From: Nocardia sp. NBC_00403
Lineage (GTDB): Bacteria; Actinomycetota; Actinomycetes; Mycobacteriales; Mycobacteriaceae
Length of the DNA: 64,000 nt
Assembly: GCF_036046055.1 (NCBI RefSeq)
Contig: NZ_CP107939.1
Coordinates: forward strand, 8,618,001-8,682,000
Direction: 5' to 3'
Shown: in pieces, positions 41,171 to 51,160 of the stretch
Layout of the letters: each line of letters starts with the position of its first letter
Position numbering within the stretch: the stretch's first letter is position 1
Translations under genes and position numbers: made by a program
Notes under the pieces: model-generated
Seen by the model: the letters and a program-made list of their open reading frames with translations, nothing else
The model's database searches: none
Told to the model about the DNA's origin: nothing

Positions 41171-42739
41171 TCACGAGACGGGTTCGGCGACCGCGTCCGA
41201 TAGCGCGGCGAACTCCAGGTAGCTGCCCGCGCGGGCCGGGCCCCAGGTCTTCTGCGCCATCACCCGCAGCGGCATCGTGATCGACACGGCAATCTGGGCG
41301 GGCGTCCGAACAGTCGGGTCGTCGCACCACACGAACAGACCGGACCCGAGGTTGCCTGCGTTCTGCTGCGGTGTCAGCCTGCTGCCGTCGACGAACACCG
41401 CGGGGTCCCACAGCTCGTAGGCTATCGGCGCAGGCACATTGCCGATCGAGGTCGGGCCGCCGGTCACGAAGTAGGTCGGTGTGAAGGCCGCGTTGCGGAC
41501 CTCGTGTCCCGACGCGATGAGATCCACTGCGGTGCGCGCGATTCCGAAGTACGGCAGCGGCAGTTGCGCAATCCCCGCCCTACTCCAGAAATCGACGACG
41601 ATGTCGGAATCGATGGCGATGGTTCCCTCGCCGGTGTGCAGACCGTCGTTCCAGATACGCGGTCGCTTGCCGTGCTCCCGCACTATCGCCGCGCCCCAAT
41701 TGATCAGGCCGAGAAGGGCATCCACCGGTTGAGCCTGCGGTCCGTAGGTGGCGCGCGCATACGCGCCGATCTGTGGATAGTCCTCGAAGCTCGCGACACG
41801 GAGGCCGTCGAGCAGGAACTCGTCCGCACCGAGATGCCAATAGCGCCCAGGGAACAACGGCAGGAACTCTTCGAGGATGTCGCGCATCAGGTCGTAGCTG
41901 CGCGGATCGGCGATGTCGATGGCGGCGTCGGACACGACACCGTTCACGCTGCGCAGTTTCAACTCCGAATGGGCGGCGAGAATGCCGTTCATATGGCCGG
42001 GAAAGTCCACCTCGGGCACGATCTCGACCTGGTAGTGCGCCGCATATGCGATGAGATCGCGTAGCTCTTGTTTCGAATAGTGTTCCTGCGCTGTGACTTC
42101 CGGATGCCGGTCGCTGCCGAGCCGGAACCCGAATCGGTCCGAGAGATGCAGATGCAGCACATTCAATTTGAGCTGCCCCATCCGCCGGATCTGGGCGCGC
42201 AGCATATCGACCGGCATATACTCGCGGCCGACATCGAGCATCAGCCCGCGCTCGCGGTACTCCGGCCAATCGGTCACGACCCCGCCGGGCAGCGTGGTGC
42301 CGCGCCGTAGCAGTTGCAGCGCCGACCTGGTCGCGTAAAAGGTGCCCGCGACATCCACACCGGTCAGCTCGAGGGTTTCCGACACCGATATCCGGTAGGC
42401 CTCAGGAGATTCCGGCGCCGCTGGCACCGAACCGGTGCGCAGCACGAGGTCGCCCGACTCGCCCACCGAACCCGACTGCGCCACAACGTCATTGCCGGTG
42501 ACGGCGCGCAGTCCTTCGGCAAGGTCGGTGGCGCTGTCGCGCAGCACATCCTGCGCGTATAACACCCGCGCGTGTGCACCGAGCGCGAACGAGGACCCAC
42601 CGGGCACCCAGCTCTTCAGCGACGGAATGGCCTGGGGCACGACCTGCTCCGCACCGGCCTGCCCCTGCGCACCGAACACCATGGTGACCGCCGCGAGCAT
42701 CATGACCACACCGGACGCCATCGCTGCACGAGTCGACAT
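41171..42739 (-). CDS. Secreted GH20 beta-N-acetylhexosaminidase
   Basis: Family GH20 enzymes remove terminal GlcNAc or GalNAc by substrate-assisted catalysis. The 522-residue protein has a signal peptide (ASGVVMMLAAVTMVFGAQGQ AGA), an N-terminal GH20b-like domain (to about residue 155), and the catalytic barrel with GLMLDVGREYMPVDMLRAQI, LHLHLSDRFGFRL, IVPEVDFPGH and the catalytic pair D306-E307 in WHLGADEF. The Trp wall residues (WNDGLH, DFWSRAG, YELWDP) are present. It is complete. Likely roles are chitooligosaccharide use or cell-wall glycan turnover. It is transcribed toward the microsatellite. Confidence 0.93.
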   Translation of the reverse strand: MSTRAAMASGVVMMLAAVTMVFGAQGQAGAEQVVPQAIPSLKSWVPGGSSFALGAHARVLYAQDVLRDSATDLAEGLRAVTGNDVVAQSGSVGESGDLVLRTGSVPAAPESPEAYRISVSETLELTGVDVAGTFYATRSALQLLRRGTTLPGGVVTDWPEYRERGLMLDVGREYMPVDMLRAQIRRMGQLKLNVLHLHLSDRFGFRLGSDRHPEVTAQEHYSKQELRDLIAYAAHYQVEIVPEVDFPGHMNGILAAHSELKLRSVNGVVSDAAIDIADPRSYDLMRDILEEFLPLFPGRYWHLGADEFLLDGLRVASFEDYPQIGAYARATYGPQAQPVDALLGLINWGAAIVREHGKRPRIWNDGLHTGEGTIAIDSDIVVDFWSRAGIAQLPLPYFGIARTAVDLIASGHEVRNAAFTPTYFVTGGPTSIGNVPAPIAYELWDPAVFVDGSRLTPQQNAGNLGSGLFVWCDDPTVRTPAQIAVSITMPLRVMAQKTWGPARAGSYLEFAALSDAVAEPVS

Positions 42740-42808
42740 GCGACCAACTGTAGAAAGCCGGGTTCGATATCCGCCGAAGGTTGGCGACCTGTGTCGTGCG
42801 CGGACGCG

Positions 42809-42839
42809 AAGAGGGCGGACCCGATGGGCCCGCCCTCTT
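42809..42839 (-). terminator. Terminator of the purN-purH operon
   Basis: A 10-bp perfect stem (AAGAGGGCGG with its complement) around an 11-base loop begins 30 bp past the purH stop. Confidence 0.8.
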
Positions 42840-42868
42840 GCTCGACCAAGTGCGTGACGTGGTGTAGC

Positions 42869-44524
42869 TCAGTGCGCGAAGTGGCGAGAACCCGTGAGGT
42901 ACAGGGTGACTCCGGCCTCGCGGGCCAGATCCACGGTGTCCTGATCGCGGACCGAGCCGCCCGGCTGCACGATCGCGCGGATGCCCGCTTGAATGAGCTG
43001 CTGCGGACCATCCGAGAAGGGGAAGAACGCGTCCGAAGCGGCGACCGAGCCCTTGGCGCGGTCACCGGCGCGCTGCACGGCAAGGCCGACCGCGTCAACC
43101 CGGTTCACCTGTCCCATGCCGACGCCGACCGAGGCACCGTCGTGGGCGAGCAGGATCGCGTTCGACTTCACGGCACGGCAGGCGCGCCAAGCGAATTCGA
43201 GATCCGCCAGGGTCTCGGCGTCGGCGGCCTCCCCGGCCACCAGCGTCCAGTTCTCCGGGTCATCGCCTGCCGCGTCCAGAATGTCGCGTTGCTGCAGCAA
43301 CGCACCACCGCTGATCGGACGCAGCTCTCCGCCGGCCCGCTGCGGTGCCGCAGCAACCAGGATGCGCACATTCTTCTTGCGCTGCAACACTTCCACGGCG
43401 CCGTCGGCGTAGGACGGAGCGACGATCACCTCGGTGAAGATCTCGGCGACCTGCTCGGCCATCTCGACGGTCACCTCACGGTTGGCCGCGATCACACCGC
43501 CGTAGGCGCTGACCGGATCACACGCGTGCGCCTTGCGGTGCGCCTCGGCGATATCGGCGCCGATCGCAATGCCACAGGGGTTGGCGTGCTTGATGATTGC
43601 CACCGCGGGGGCGGTGTGGTCGTATGCGGCGCGCCACGCGGCATCGGCATCGGTGTAGTTGTTGTACGACATTTCCTTGCCGTGCAACTGCAGTGCCTGC
43701 GCGAGCCCGACGCCGCCGTCGTTGTCGACGTAAAGCGCGGCGGCCTGGTGCGGGTTCTCGCCGTAGCGCAGCACCGCGGCCTGCGCCCAGGTGCCGCCCA
43801 GCCAGCCGGGGAACTGCACACCGGCGAGCTCGGCCGACTCGGCCTTCCGCGGCACCAGCACGTTGGTCATCCAGCTCGCCACGGCGACGTCATAGCTCGC
43901 GGTGTGTTGGAAAGCCTTGGCCGCCAACGCGGTCCGCTCGGCCAGCGTGAAACCGCCGGCCTGCACCGCGCTGAGCACGTCGTCGTAGTCGCCGCTGTCG
44001 ACGACCACCGCGACCGAAGGGTGGTTCTTGGCGGCGGCGCGCACCATGGACGGCCCGCCGATATCGATCTGCTCGACGCACTCGTCCGGAGTCGCCCCGC
44101 TGGCCACGGTCGCGGTGAACGGATACAGGTTCACCACCACCAGCTGGAACGCCTCGACGCCCAACTCCACCAGCTGGTCGACGTGCTCAGCCTTGCGGGT
44201 GTCGGCGAGGATGCCCGCGTGCACGCGTGGGTGCAGCGTCTTGACCCGGCCGTCCAGGGTCTCCGGGAACCCGGTCAGGTCCTCGACCTTGGTGACCGGG
44301 ATGCCCGCGTCGGCGATCTTGCCTGCGGTCGACCCGGTCGACACGAGCTCGATGCCCGCGGCGTGCAGCCCGGTGGCGAGCTCGATGAGCCCGGTCTTGT
44401 CGTACACGCTGACAAGGGCCCGCTTGATCGACTTCCGCACCGATCCTTCGCTGCGCTCAGCCGGGTCAACCGTTCCTTCGCTGCGCTCAGCCGGGTCAAC
44501 CGTTCCTTCGCTGCGCTCACTCAC
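42869..44524 (-). CDS. purH: Bifunctional AICAR formyltransferase / IMP cyclohydrolase
   Basis: PurH carries out the last two steps of de novo IMP synthesis. The protein has 551 residues: an N-terminal MGS-like IMP cyclohydrolase domain ([34 protein letters not shown]) and an AICAR transformylase domain ([38 protein letters not shown], with DAFFPF and SGFLGLTGSRHF-like end [10 protein letters not shown]). The GTG start overlaps the purN stop in GTGA. Unusually, the first 27 residues are [27 protein letters not shown], encoded by 2.5 copies of a 30-bp repeat (44445-44520); normal PurH begins directly at the [10 protein letters not shown] region. Confidence 0.95.
   Translation of the reverse strand: MSERSEGTVDPAERSEGTVDPAERSEGSVRKSIKRALVSVYDKTGLIELATGLHAAGIELVSTGSTAGKIADAGIPVTKVEDLTGFPETLDGRVKTLHPRVHAGILADTRKAEHVDQLVELGVEAFQLVVVNLYPFTATVASGATPDECVEQIDIGGPSMVRAAAKNHPSVAVVVDSGDYDDVLSAVQAGGFTLAERTALAAKAFQHTASYDVAVASWMTNVLVPRKAESAELAGVQFPGWLGGTWAQAAVLRYGENPHQAAALYVDNDGGVGLAQALQLHGKEMSYNNYTDADAAWRAAYDHTAPAVAIIKHANPCGIAIGADIAEAHRKAHACDPVSAYGGVIAANREVTVEMAEQVAEIFTEVIVAPSYADGAVEVLQRKKNVRILVAAAPQRAGGELRPISGGALLQQRDILDAAGDDPENWTLVAGEAADAETLADLEFAWRACRAVKSNAILLAHDGASVGVGMGQVNRVDAVGLAVQRAGDRAKGSVAASDAFFPFSDGPQQLIQAGIRAIVQPGGSVRDQDTVDLAREAGVTLYLTGSRHFAH
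44445..44520. repeat. 30-bp tandem repeat, 2.5 copies, inside the purH start
   Basis: CCTTCGCTGCGCTCAGCCGG-GTCAACCGTT begins at 44445, 44475 and (truncated) 44505. The period is a multiple of three, so purH stays open. The motif TGAGCGCAGCGAAGG is typical of a dispersed actinobacterial intergenic repeat. Confidence 0.9.
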
Positions 44525-45219
44525 CGAAGAACTCGCTCATCTGGGATAACTGCCTTTCGTCCGTCGGAGACAATGCCTCTGATGGCGACGGCGGCGACAA
44601 CTTCCGCCAGCAACCGTCGCTCGACAACCTTGATGCGCTCGTGCAGCGTGGCCTCGTCGTCGTCGTCCAGCACCGGCACCGCTTCCTGCGCGAGGATCGG
44701 TCCGGTGTCGACGCCGGAATCGACAAGGTGCACAGTGGAGCCGGTGACGCGGACACCGTAAGCCAGCGCGTCACGTACCCCGTGCGCGCCGGGGAAGGCG
44801 GGCAGCAGCGCGGGGTGGGTATTGATGATCCGGCCGCCGAATCGGGTCATGAACGCCGGACCGAGGAGCTTCATGAAGCCGGCCGAGACGACGAGATCGG
44901 GGTGGTACGCGGCGACCGCCTCGGTCAGCGCGGCATCCCACGCGGCGCGGTCGGGAAAGTCTTTGAGCGCCACCCGGAAATCCGGGATGCCCGCGGCGGC
45001 CGCGTGCTCGGTGGCGGCACAGTTCCTGTCGACACCGACGGCGACGATTCTCGCGGGATAGTCGGATGCGGACGCGGCTTCGATGAGGGCGCGCAGCAGC
45101 GACCCGGTGCCCGAGGCCAGCACGACGACGGTGGCCGGGGCCGTGGTGGGCACCCACTGAGCATGCGGGGACGTCAGCGCTCTACTCCTGCGTATCGATC
45201 GAAAGGCGGGGCTGTTCAT
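44521..45219 (-). CDS. purN: Phosphoribosylglycinamide formyltransferase
   Basis: PurN transfers a formyl group from 10-formyl-THF to GAR in purine synthesis. The core is [20 protein letters not shown] (phosphate loop), [32 protein letters not shown] (catalytic N-x-H-P-x-L-L) and [15 protein letters not shown] with catalytic Asp. All key residues are present. The open frame begins with 22 residues unlike the family; the GTG at about 45153 ([14 protein letters not shown]) is the more probable start, giving 210 residues. It precedes purH with a four-base overlap and follows perM, as in M. tuberculosis Rv0955-0957. Confidence 0.93.
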   Translation of the reverse strand: MNSPAFRSIRRSRALTSPHAQWVPTTAPATVVVLASGTGSLLRALIEAASASDYPARIVAVGVDRNCAATEHAAAAGIPDFRVALKDFPDRAAWDAALTEAVAAYHPDLVVSAGFMKLLGPAFMTRFGGRIINTHPALLPAFPGAHGVRDALAYGVRVTGSTVHLVDSGVDTGPILAQEAVPVLDDDDEATLHERIKVVERRLLAEVVAAVAIRGIVSDGRKAVIPDERVLR

Positions 45220-45252
45220 AGTGCGGGCGGCACGAGACCGCCGCTGTAGAGC

Positions 45253-46857
45253 CTAACGACCGTCCACCGGGTCACTTTCCGGCAGGTCCGCCTCGACCAC
45301 TTCGGCGTCGACGATGTCGGGGATGGTATCGCCGCCCGGCGCCGAACCGCGCACGCCGAGGGCAGGTTGCTCCTCGACGAGCTCGCCGTCGACTTCCACC
45401 TCGAGGTCAGGCCCGTCGTAGTGCTGGTACTCGTCGTCGTCGAAGTAGTCGTCGTCATCGGCCGCGTACTCGTCGTGGTCGGCGTCGTAGTCGTCATCGT
45501 GATAGTCGGCGGCGTGGTGATAGTCGGCGTACTCGTCGTCCGCGTAATAGTCGGCGTACTCGTCGTCCGCGTAGTAGTAGTCGTCGTCCTCGTCGTATCG
45601 GGTACTCGAAGCACCGACCGGGACGACGAAGAAACGCCCGAATACCAGCCCCGCATAACCCGCGACGGCCAGCCAGACGAAGCTCACCACCGCAAAGATC
45701 GGCAGGTCGAGACCGACTCGGCCGAACGTCCCGAGCACACCACCCGCGACCACGCCGAGCAATGCCAGCACCACGGTCGCCAGACCGGCCGAGGTCAGCG
45801 TCGCCCAGGGTGCGGCGATCCGGTCGGTGGAGGTCCGCGCGCTGTCCAGCCCGCTGAGGACACCGACCGCCGCCGGGATGAGCAGCAGCACCAGCCACCA
45901 TCCCGCAGCAGGCCCGGTCGGCACCGCGGCGAGCACCGGCGCCGCCGGAATCGGCCCGCCGACCACCGAGAACACACCGACCGACGCGGCGCCGAACTGT
46001 GCGGATGCGCCCATCAGCACGCTCACCGCAGCGACGACCACATTCGGCAGATAGGCGAGCGAGAGCAGAGTCAGTCCGATAACCCCGGCGGCATTGCCGG
46101 CCGATTGGTAGGTCTCACCGATCCTGGACCAATGTGCGAAGAATGACATGACGGTGACCGCGGTGGCACAGGCGAGTAGCCGCAGCACGGTCCGGCCCGC
46201 GCCGAACGTGCCTGCGACAGCCCAGTCCGGCATCCGCAGCAGAGTGAAAACCCGGCGCCGATTGCGGGAGGCGATCCCACCCGCCGCGGCGAGTAGATGC
46301 ACGCTGCCGACCCAACCGAACGCGGCGAGGGTGTTCGGCGGTTGCAGCGCGACGACTCCGGAGGCGTCCTCGGCGACCGCCAGACAGACCGCCGTGACCA
46401 GTAGGGGCCCGCCCAGCGCCGCACCGAGAATCCAACCGAGATCTGCGCGAGTGCTGTTCGGCTCGACCGCGCGGGCACATTCACGTCCGGAAAGCCAGAC
46501 CAGCAGACTGGTCGGCAGCAGCGGCAGCAGGCCGAGCGATGTCTTGCCGATCACCAGCGGAACCTGGTGCGTCGCAAGCCAACCCGCGGCGATCGCGCCG
46601 GAGGTTCCGGCCATGTCGCTGCCCGAGGCCAGCAGCGTGGCGAGCACGAGGACGATAACGGCGGTGAGCGTGAGAGCCGTCGGGCGGGCGGCGACGAGCA
46701 CCAGCACGCGGGCGCGTTCCGGACTCAGCGAAAGGAACCCGTGTTCGTCGCCATCGCTTGGTGCCGGAGCGCCGCGACGCGACCTGCGCACCGAGGAATC
46801 CGGCGCGCTACGGGACCCGGTGGTCCGGCGAACAAGAGAGGATCTCGGGGAGCTCAT
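45253..46857 (-). CDS. perM: PerM-type integral membrane protein (DUF6350) with acidic Tyr/Asp tail
   Basis: This is the Rv0955 homologue; in M. tuberculosis PerM is needed for division and persistence in chronic infection. The 534-residue protein has a basic N-terminus (RRTTGSRSAPDSSVRRSRRG), ten or so membrane helices (ALTLTAVIVLVLATLLASGS through LAVAGYAGLVFGRFFVVPVG) and an exceptional cytosolic or periplasmic tail of about 110 residues rich in Asp, Tyr and His (YADDEYADYYADDEYADYHH, DYHDDDYDADHDEYAADDDD). It lies between the Rv0954-like gene and purN in the conserved order. The tail is encoded by short internal repeats. Confidence 0.87.
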   Translation of the reverse strand: MSSPRSSLVRRTTGSRSAPDSSVRRSRRGAPAPSDGDEHGFLSLSPERARVLVLVAARPTALTLTAVIVLVLATLLASGSDMAGTSGAIAAGWLATHQVPLVIGKTSLGLLPLLPTSLLVWLSGRECARAVEPNSTRADLGWILGAALGGPLLVTAVCLAVAEDASGVVALQPPNTLAAFGWVGSVHLLAAAGGIASRNRRRVFTLLRMPDWAVAGTFGAGRTVLRLLACATAVTVMSFFAHWSRIGETYQSAGNAAGVIGLTLLSLAYLPNVVVAAVSVLMGASAQFGAASVGVFSVVGGPIPAAPVLAAVPTGPAAGWWLVLLLIPAAVGVLSGLDSARTSTDRIAAPWATLTSAGLATVVLALLGVVAGGVLGTFGRVGLDLPIFAVVSFVWLAVAGYAGLVFGRFFVVPVGASSTRYDEDDDYYYADDEYADYYADDEYADYHHAADYHDDDYDADHDEYAADDDDYFDDDEYQHYDGPDLEVEVDGELVEEQPALGVRGSAPGGDTIPDIVDAEVVEADLPESDPVDGR

Positions 46858-46949
46858 AGAAATTCAGCGTGGCAGCTCCCCCGGCGCGAGCGGGTCAGGC
46901 GCGCCGCGCCCGCCCGCGATGGGCGCGGCGCCGGGGAGAGCGACCGAAA

Positions 46950-48026
46950 CTACTTGTTGTCGTCCGACGGACGGAACGCCTGGGTGGCGTCCGAGGCCGG
47001 GTCCGAACCCTGCTCACTACCGAAAGGCTGGCCCGGCTGGCCCGGCTGACCCGGCTGCGGCTGGCTCTGGCCGTAGCCGGGCGCACCGTACTGCTGCTGA
47101 CCGGGCTGCGGTGCGCCGAAATGCTGGGTGGCGCTTTCGTCGGGGCGCGGCGTGGGCGCCGGCGCACCGTAGGGCGAACCCTGCTGTGCCGCACCGTATC
47201 CGGGCTGCTGACCGTAGGACGGCTGCTGACCGTAGCCCTGGCCGGGCTGGCTCTGGCCGTACGCGGGCTGGCTCTGGCCATAGGTGGGCTGGCTCGGCTG
47301 GCTGGGCTGGGCCTGACCGTAGGAGGGCTGGCTCTGGCCGTAGGACGGCTGCTGACCGTAGGTCTGGCCGGGCTGGCTCTGGCCGTAGCCGGACTGGCTC
47401 GGGCTTTGACCGAACGCCGAAAACGCCCCGGGCTGCTGGCCATAGCCACCCTGACCGAAACCGCTCGGCGGGCCCTGCGGCGCGGCCTGCTTGGGCGCGG
47501 GCGGCGTCAGGATGCCCGCTTCGAACAGCACCGCGCCGACTGCGGCCGCGGCCTGCACCAGGGCGAGGAAGAGCACAACCCATGCGCCCCACTTCAACTC
47601 GACACCGTCGGACAGATTGAACGACTGGACGACCAGCCCGAGGAAACCCGCGAGCGACGCGGCGGCGGCCGCACCGGTCCAGTTCTGCTTCGGCAGCAGC
47701 GACAGTCCGGCGAGCAGGCCACCCAGCAGCAGCAGTGCGAGCAGCGCCGTCAGCGGGACGTCGAAGCCGTTGGCACTTTTGCTGGCGATCTTGGCGCCGT
47801 TCAACGGGTTGACCGCCTCGCGGCCCGCATAGGGCAGGAACCCGAGCAGGAAGTTCAGCACGCCGAGGCCGGCGGCACCGGCTGTGAGGAAGTACGGCAG
47901 TCCCTTGGCATCGGGTCCGGGAGTGCTCGAACTTGTGCCGGTACTACCCGCCGACTGGCCGAGGCTGGAAGGAACGGAGGGCGTCGCGGGTGTGTTGTAC
48001 CCGGAGCCCCCGGTCGGGTAGGACAT
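46950..48026 (-). CDS. DUF5336 protein, Rv0954-like divisome-associated membrane protein
   Basis: The 358-residue protein starts [20 protein letters not shown] and has four membrane helices between residues about 45 and 175 ([77 protein letters not shown]). The C-terminal half is low-complexity, [13 protein letters not shown]-rich. Known as the 34 kDa antigenic protein family; Rv0954 takes part in the M. tuberculosis divisome. AGGAG lies eight to nine bases before the ATG. It is followed 92 bp downstream by perM on the same strand. The YGQ repeats are prone to length variation. Confidence 0.87.
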   Translation of the reverse strand: MSYPTGGSGYNTPATPSVPSSLGQSAGSTGTSSSTPGPDAKGLPYFLTAGAAGLGVLNFLLGFLPYAGREAVNPLNGAKIASKSANGFDVPLTALLALLLLGGLLAGLSLLPKQNWTGAAAAASLAGFLGLVVQSFNLSDGVELKWGAWVVLFLALVQAAAAVGAVLFEAGILTPPAPKQAAPQGPPSGFGQGGYGQQPGAFSAFGQSPSQSGYGQSQPGQTYGQQPSYGQSQPSYGQAQPSQPSQPTYGQSQPAYGQSQPGQGYGQQPSYGQQPGYGAAQQGSPYGAPAPTPRPDESATQHFGAPQPGQQQYGAPGYGQSQPQPGQPGQPGQPFGSEQGSDPASDATQAFRPSDDNK

Positions 48027-48273
48027 GTCGTCGTCTCCTAGGTCGAGTCGTACGTTTCTAGACGGCTGGATCTCATCTGACGCTACTGCACTGGCCGGTC
48101 CCGGTCATCCTTAACGAACCGGCCGGGCGACCTGATCAAGCCTTCCGTGCCTGGTGCCGCATGACGGTCCCGACTCCATAACAATTCGCGCCCGGGGTAT
48201 CCGACGGCCGAGTCGCCGTGGACACTCCGGGCGCGAAACCCCTCGAGTCGATGCGCGGAACCTCCGAATGACG

Positions 48274-48348
48274 TCAGTAGTGCGGCACCAGATAGTAGGC
48301 GCCGTAGCTGCCCTGGCAGTCGTAGTCCTGCCATTCGCCGTTCTCCAC
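48274..48348 (-). pseudogene. Fragment of a secreted protein C-terminus
   Basis: A frame ending at 48274 reads VENGEWQDYDCQGSYGAYYL VPHY. It is very protein-like, with GC-rich third positions, but it has no start and is cut by a stop 18 bases upstream of the GTG. It resembles the C-terminal end of a small Cys-containing secreted protein. It is probably debris joined to the regulator remnant next to it. Confidence 0.35.
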
Positions 48349-48369
48349 ACCCTGCCGCGAGACTCACAC

Positions 48370-48523
48370 TGCCCCACAGGTCCTCGGCCGGCCGGCCATC
48401 CGGCACCGGAACCCCGTTCGCCAGCACCAGTCGCACCAGCACAGCGCGTTCCAAGGGGCGATCGAGGGCGACATTCTCCTCGCCCACCCACACCTGCACT
48501 GAGCCCAGCACCAGCACCTCCAC
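48370..48523 (-). pseudogene. N-terminal remnant of a SARP/BTAD-type regulator
   Basis: The first 51 codons read MEVLVLGSVQVWVGEENVAL then RPLERAVLVRLVLANGVPVP, ending at EDLWGSV. This is the N-terminal winged-helix start of SARP-type activators (LLGxVxV...[17 protein letters not shown]...RLVDALWG). Similarity ends there and the frame runs on into unrelated sequence. The remaining DNA-binding and BTAD domains are absent, so it is a truncated relic. Confidence 0.55.
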
Positions 48524-48594
48524 GCCAACAGCACGCCAGATTCCAGTGCGCTACCTCGGCCCGCGCAACGCCCGATCAGACCACCCGCAACACG

Positions 48595-48629
48595 AAAAGG
48601 CCGCCGCCCGAATCGGGCGGCGGCCTTTT
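48595..48629 (-). terminator. Terminator of sucCD
   Basis: AAAAGGCCGCCGCCCG pairs perfectly over 16 bp with CGGGCGGCGGCCTTTT around a three-base loop, 14 bp past the sucD stop. It has a T-run and would work in both orientations. Confidence 0.95.
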
Positions 48630-48642
48630 CGACTATCGCGAA

Positions 48643-49557
48643 TCAGGCGGTGATGCTTGCCTTCTCCAGGATTTCGCGTGCGAGCGCGGCGGTCTCGGAC
48701 GGCGTCTTGCCGACCTTCACACCGGCAGCCTCGAGTGCGTCCTTCTTGGCCTGGGCAGTGCCGGCCGAGCCGGAGACGATGGCGCCCGCGTGGCCCATGG
48801 TCTTGCCCTCAGGGGCGGTGAAGCCCGCGACGTAGCCGACGACCGGCTTGGTGACATTGGCCTTGATGTAGGCCGCGGCCCGCTCCTCGGCGTCGCCGCC
48901 GATCTCGCCGATCATCACGATCAGCTTGGTCTCCGGGTCCTTCTCGAACGCCTCGATGGCGTCGATGTGGGTGGTGCCGATGACCGGGTCGCCGCCGATG
49001 CCGATGGCGGTCGAGAAGCCGAAGTCACGCAGCTCGAACATCATCTGGTAGGTCAGGGTGCCGGACTTCGACACCAGACCGACCGGACCCTTGCCGGTGA
49101 TGTTGGCCGGGGTGATGCCGACCAGCGACTCGCCGGGGGTGATGATGCCGGGGCAGTTCGGGCCGATGATCCGGGTCTTGTTGCCCTTCTCGACGTTGTA
49201 GGCCCACGCGTACGCGGTGTCCTGCACCGGGATGCCCTCGGTGATGACCACGAGCAGCGGGATCTCCGCGTCGATGGCCTCGATGATGGCGTCCTTGGCG
49301 AACTTCGGCGGCACAAACGCGATGGAGACATCCGCGCCGGTTTCCTTGATGGCCTCGGCGACGGTGCCGAACACCGGCAGCTCGACCGCGGCGCCGTCCT
49401 TATCGGTGTGCGCGACGGTGGTGCCCGCCTTGCGCGCGTTGACGCCACCGACGACCTGGGTGCCGGCCTTGAGCATCAGTGCGGTGTGCTTGGTGCCCTC
49501 ACCGCCGGTGATGCCCTGGACGATGACCTTCGAGTCCTTGTTCAGGAAGATAGACAT
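48643..49557 (-). CDS. sucD: Succinyl-CoA synthetase alpha subunit
   Basis: SucCD makes succinate and nucleoside triphosphate from succinyl-CoA in the TCA cycle. The 304-residue alpha subunit has the CoA-binding N-terminus ([15 protein letters not shown]), [12 protein letters not shown], the flavodoxin-like core and the phosphorylated His256 in [14 protein letters not shown]. The family has about 290-300 residues, so it is complete. It lies 11 bp downstream of sucC, on the same transcript, which ends at a strong terminator. The order equals Rv0951-0952. Confidence 0.96.
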   Translation of the reverse strand: MSIFLNKDSKVIVQGITGGEGTKHTALMLKAGTQVVGGVNARKAGTTVAHTDKDGAAVELPVFGTVAEAIKETGADVSIAFVPPKFAKDAIIEAIDAEIPLLVVITEGIPVQDTAYAWAYNVEKGNKTRIIGPNCPGIITPGESLVGITPANITGKGPVGLVSKSGTLTYQMMFELRDFGFSTAIGIGGDPVIGTTHIDAIEAFEKDPETKLIVMIGEIGGDAEERAAAYIKANVTKPVVGYVAGFTAPEGKTMGHAGAIVSGSAGTAQAKKDALEAAGVKVGKTPSETAALAREILEKASITA

Positions 49558-49568
49558 TTCCGATTTCC

Positions 49569-50735
49569 TTACTTGGCCGCTGCCAGTTCGGCGGCCTTGT
49601 CGGCGCCTTCGTCCATTGTCTGCGCAAGTGTGATCAGCGGATGCGCGGCATCGACCAGGATCTTGCGGCCCTCGTCGACCTTGTTGCCGTCGAGACGGAC
49701 GACCAGCGGCTTGTTCGCCTCGGCGCCCAGGATTTCCAGCGCCTTCACGATGCCGTTGGCGACCGCGTCACACGCGGTGATGCCACCGAAGACGTTCACG
49801 AAAACGCTCTTGACCTGCGCGTCGTTCAGGATGACATCCAGGCCCGCGGCCATGACCTCGGCCGAGGCGCCGCCACCGATGTCGAGGAAGTTGGCGGGCT
49901 TGACGCCGCCGTGGTTCTCGCCCGCGTAGGCGACCACGTCGAGCGTGGACATCACGAGACCGGCGCCGTTGCCGATGATGCCGACCTCACCGTCGAGCTT
50001 GACGTAGTTGAGGTCGTTTTCCTTGGCCTTGAGCTCCAGCGGGTCGGTCGCGTCCTTGTCCGCGAACGCCTCGTGGTCCGGGTGCCGGAACTCGGCGTTC
50101 TCGTCGAGGGTGACCTTGCCGTCGAGGGCCAGGATCTGGTTGTCGGGGGTACGGACCAGCGGGTTGACCTCCACCAGGGTGGCGTCTTCGCCGACGAACA
50201 CCTCCCACAGCTTCTGGATGGTCACGGCCGCGGCATCCAGCACGTCGGCGGGCAGGTGGCCCTGCTCGGCGATCGAACGGGCGAACGCGAGGTCGACACC
50301 CTTGACGGCGTCGACCGGGACCTTGGCCAGCCGCTCCGGCTTGGTGGCGGCGACCTCTTCGATCTCCATGCCGCCTTCGACCGAGCACATGGCCAGGTAG
50401 GTGCGGTTGGAACGATCCAGCAGGAAGGAGATGTAGTACTCCTCCGCGATGTCCTTGGCCTCGGCGACAAGGAGCTTCTTCACGATGTGGCCCTTGATAT
50501 CCAGGCCGAGGATGTTCTGCGCATGGGTAAGCGCGTCGTCCGGGGTGGCGGCGTACTTGACGCCACCCGCCTTGCCACGGCCGCCCACCTTGACCTGCGC
50601 CTTGATCATTACCGGCTTGCCGATTTCCTCCGCGATGGCGCGGGCTTCCTCGACCGTGTCCGTCACGCGGCCCTCGGACGAGGGCACTCCGTGCTTAACG
50701 AAGAGCTCCTTCGCCTGGTATTCGAAGAGATCCAT
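49569..50735 (-). CDS. sucC: Succinyl-CoA synthetase beta subunit
   Basis: The 388-residue beta subunit starts [20 protein letters not shown] and has the ATP-grasp fold: [40 protein letters not shown] (metal ligands) and [36 protein letters not shown]. It determines nucleotide specificity together with the alpha subunit. The ATG is preceded by a weak GAG-type ribosome site. Upstream lie about 420 bp with a CRP-like site, divergent to the M23 peptidase gene. Confidence 0.96.
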   Translation of the reverse strand: MDLFEYQAKELFVKHGVPSSEGRVTDTVEEARAIAEEIGKPVMIKAQVKVGGRGKAGGVKYAATPDDALTHAQNILGLDIKGHIVKKLLVAEAKDIAEEYYISFLLDRSNRTYLAMCSVEGGMEIEEVAATKPERLAKVPVDAVKGVDLAFARSIAEQGHLPADVLDAAAVTIQKLWEVFVGEDATLVEVNPLVRTPDNQILALDGKVTLDENAEFRHPDHEAFADKDATDPLELKAKENDLNYVKLDGEVGIIGNGAGLVMSTLDVVAYAGENHGGVKPANFLDIGGGASAEVMAAGLDVILNDAQVKSVFVNVFGGITACDAVANGIVKALEILGAEANKPLVVRLDGNKVDEGRKILVDAAHPLITLAQTMDEGADKAAELAAAK

Positions 50736-51041
50736 GTACTCACCGTCTCGTCTGCGTTGCTATGACAACGTCTTTGTTGGCGGCCCGACGTCGGAAGCGG
50801 GTCGGGTCGGACTCTAACCAGTCACATGGATGGCCAAACGGCCACATTCATCGTAAGTGGCGCAGGTCACGGGCCAGTGTCCAGGCCGGAAAAACCGCTG
50901 GCCAACACTACTCGCGAGTAGCTTTTGGCGGTGCGCCAGGTAGATCAGCCGAACCCGGAAGGGGGAGCCGTCTACTACAAGCTGTCGTCGAATGACCTCA
51001 CCCGAGTGCCCAGCGCGCGGTGCGATATTCCGTAGTGTTAC

Positions 51042-51057
51042 CGTGATCAATCTCACA
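51042..51057. promoter_or_regulatory. CRP-type site between sucC and the M23 peptidase
   Basis: CGTGA-TCAATC-TCACA matches the CRP consensus in nine of ten arm positions. It overlaps an 8-bp inverted repeat (GATCAATC/GATTGATC, 51045-51071). It lies about 300 bp from sucC and 100 bp upstream of the small ORF at 51161. No gene was found in the rest of 50736-51160. Confidence 0.6.
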
Positions 51058-51160
51058 TGTTTGGATTGATCGCGCGCAGCGCTTGCGGACCCCGCAATCG
51101 TTTCGTTACCGTCAGTGCGGTCGATGTCACAACACGGTCACGACGAGGAGGACGGCAAGC

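Noticed and set aside
40944..41222. Short ORFs inside the (ACCGC)n tract
   Set aside because: They are forced by the repeat and have no start signal.
46148..47620. 490-codon plus-strand frame opposite perM and the Rv0954-like gene
   Set aside because: Antisense shadow; repeats come from the GYGQ-rich coding strand.
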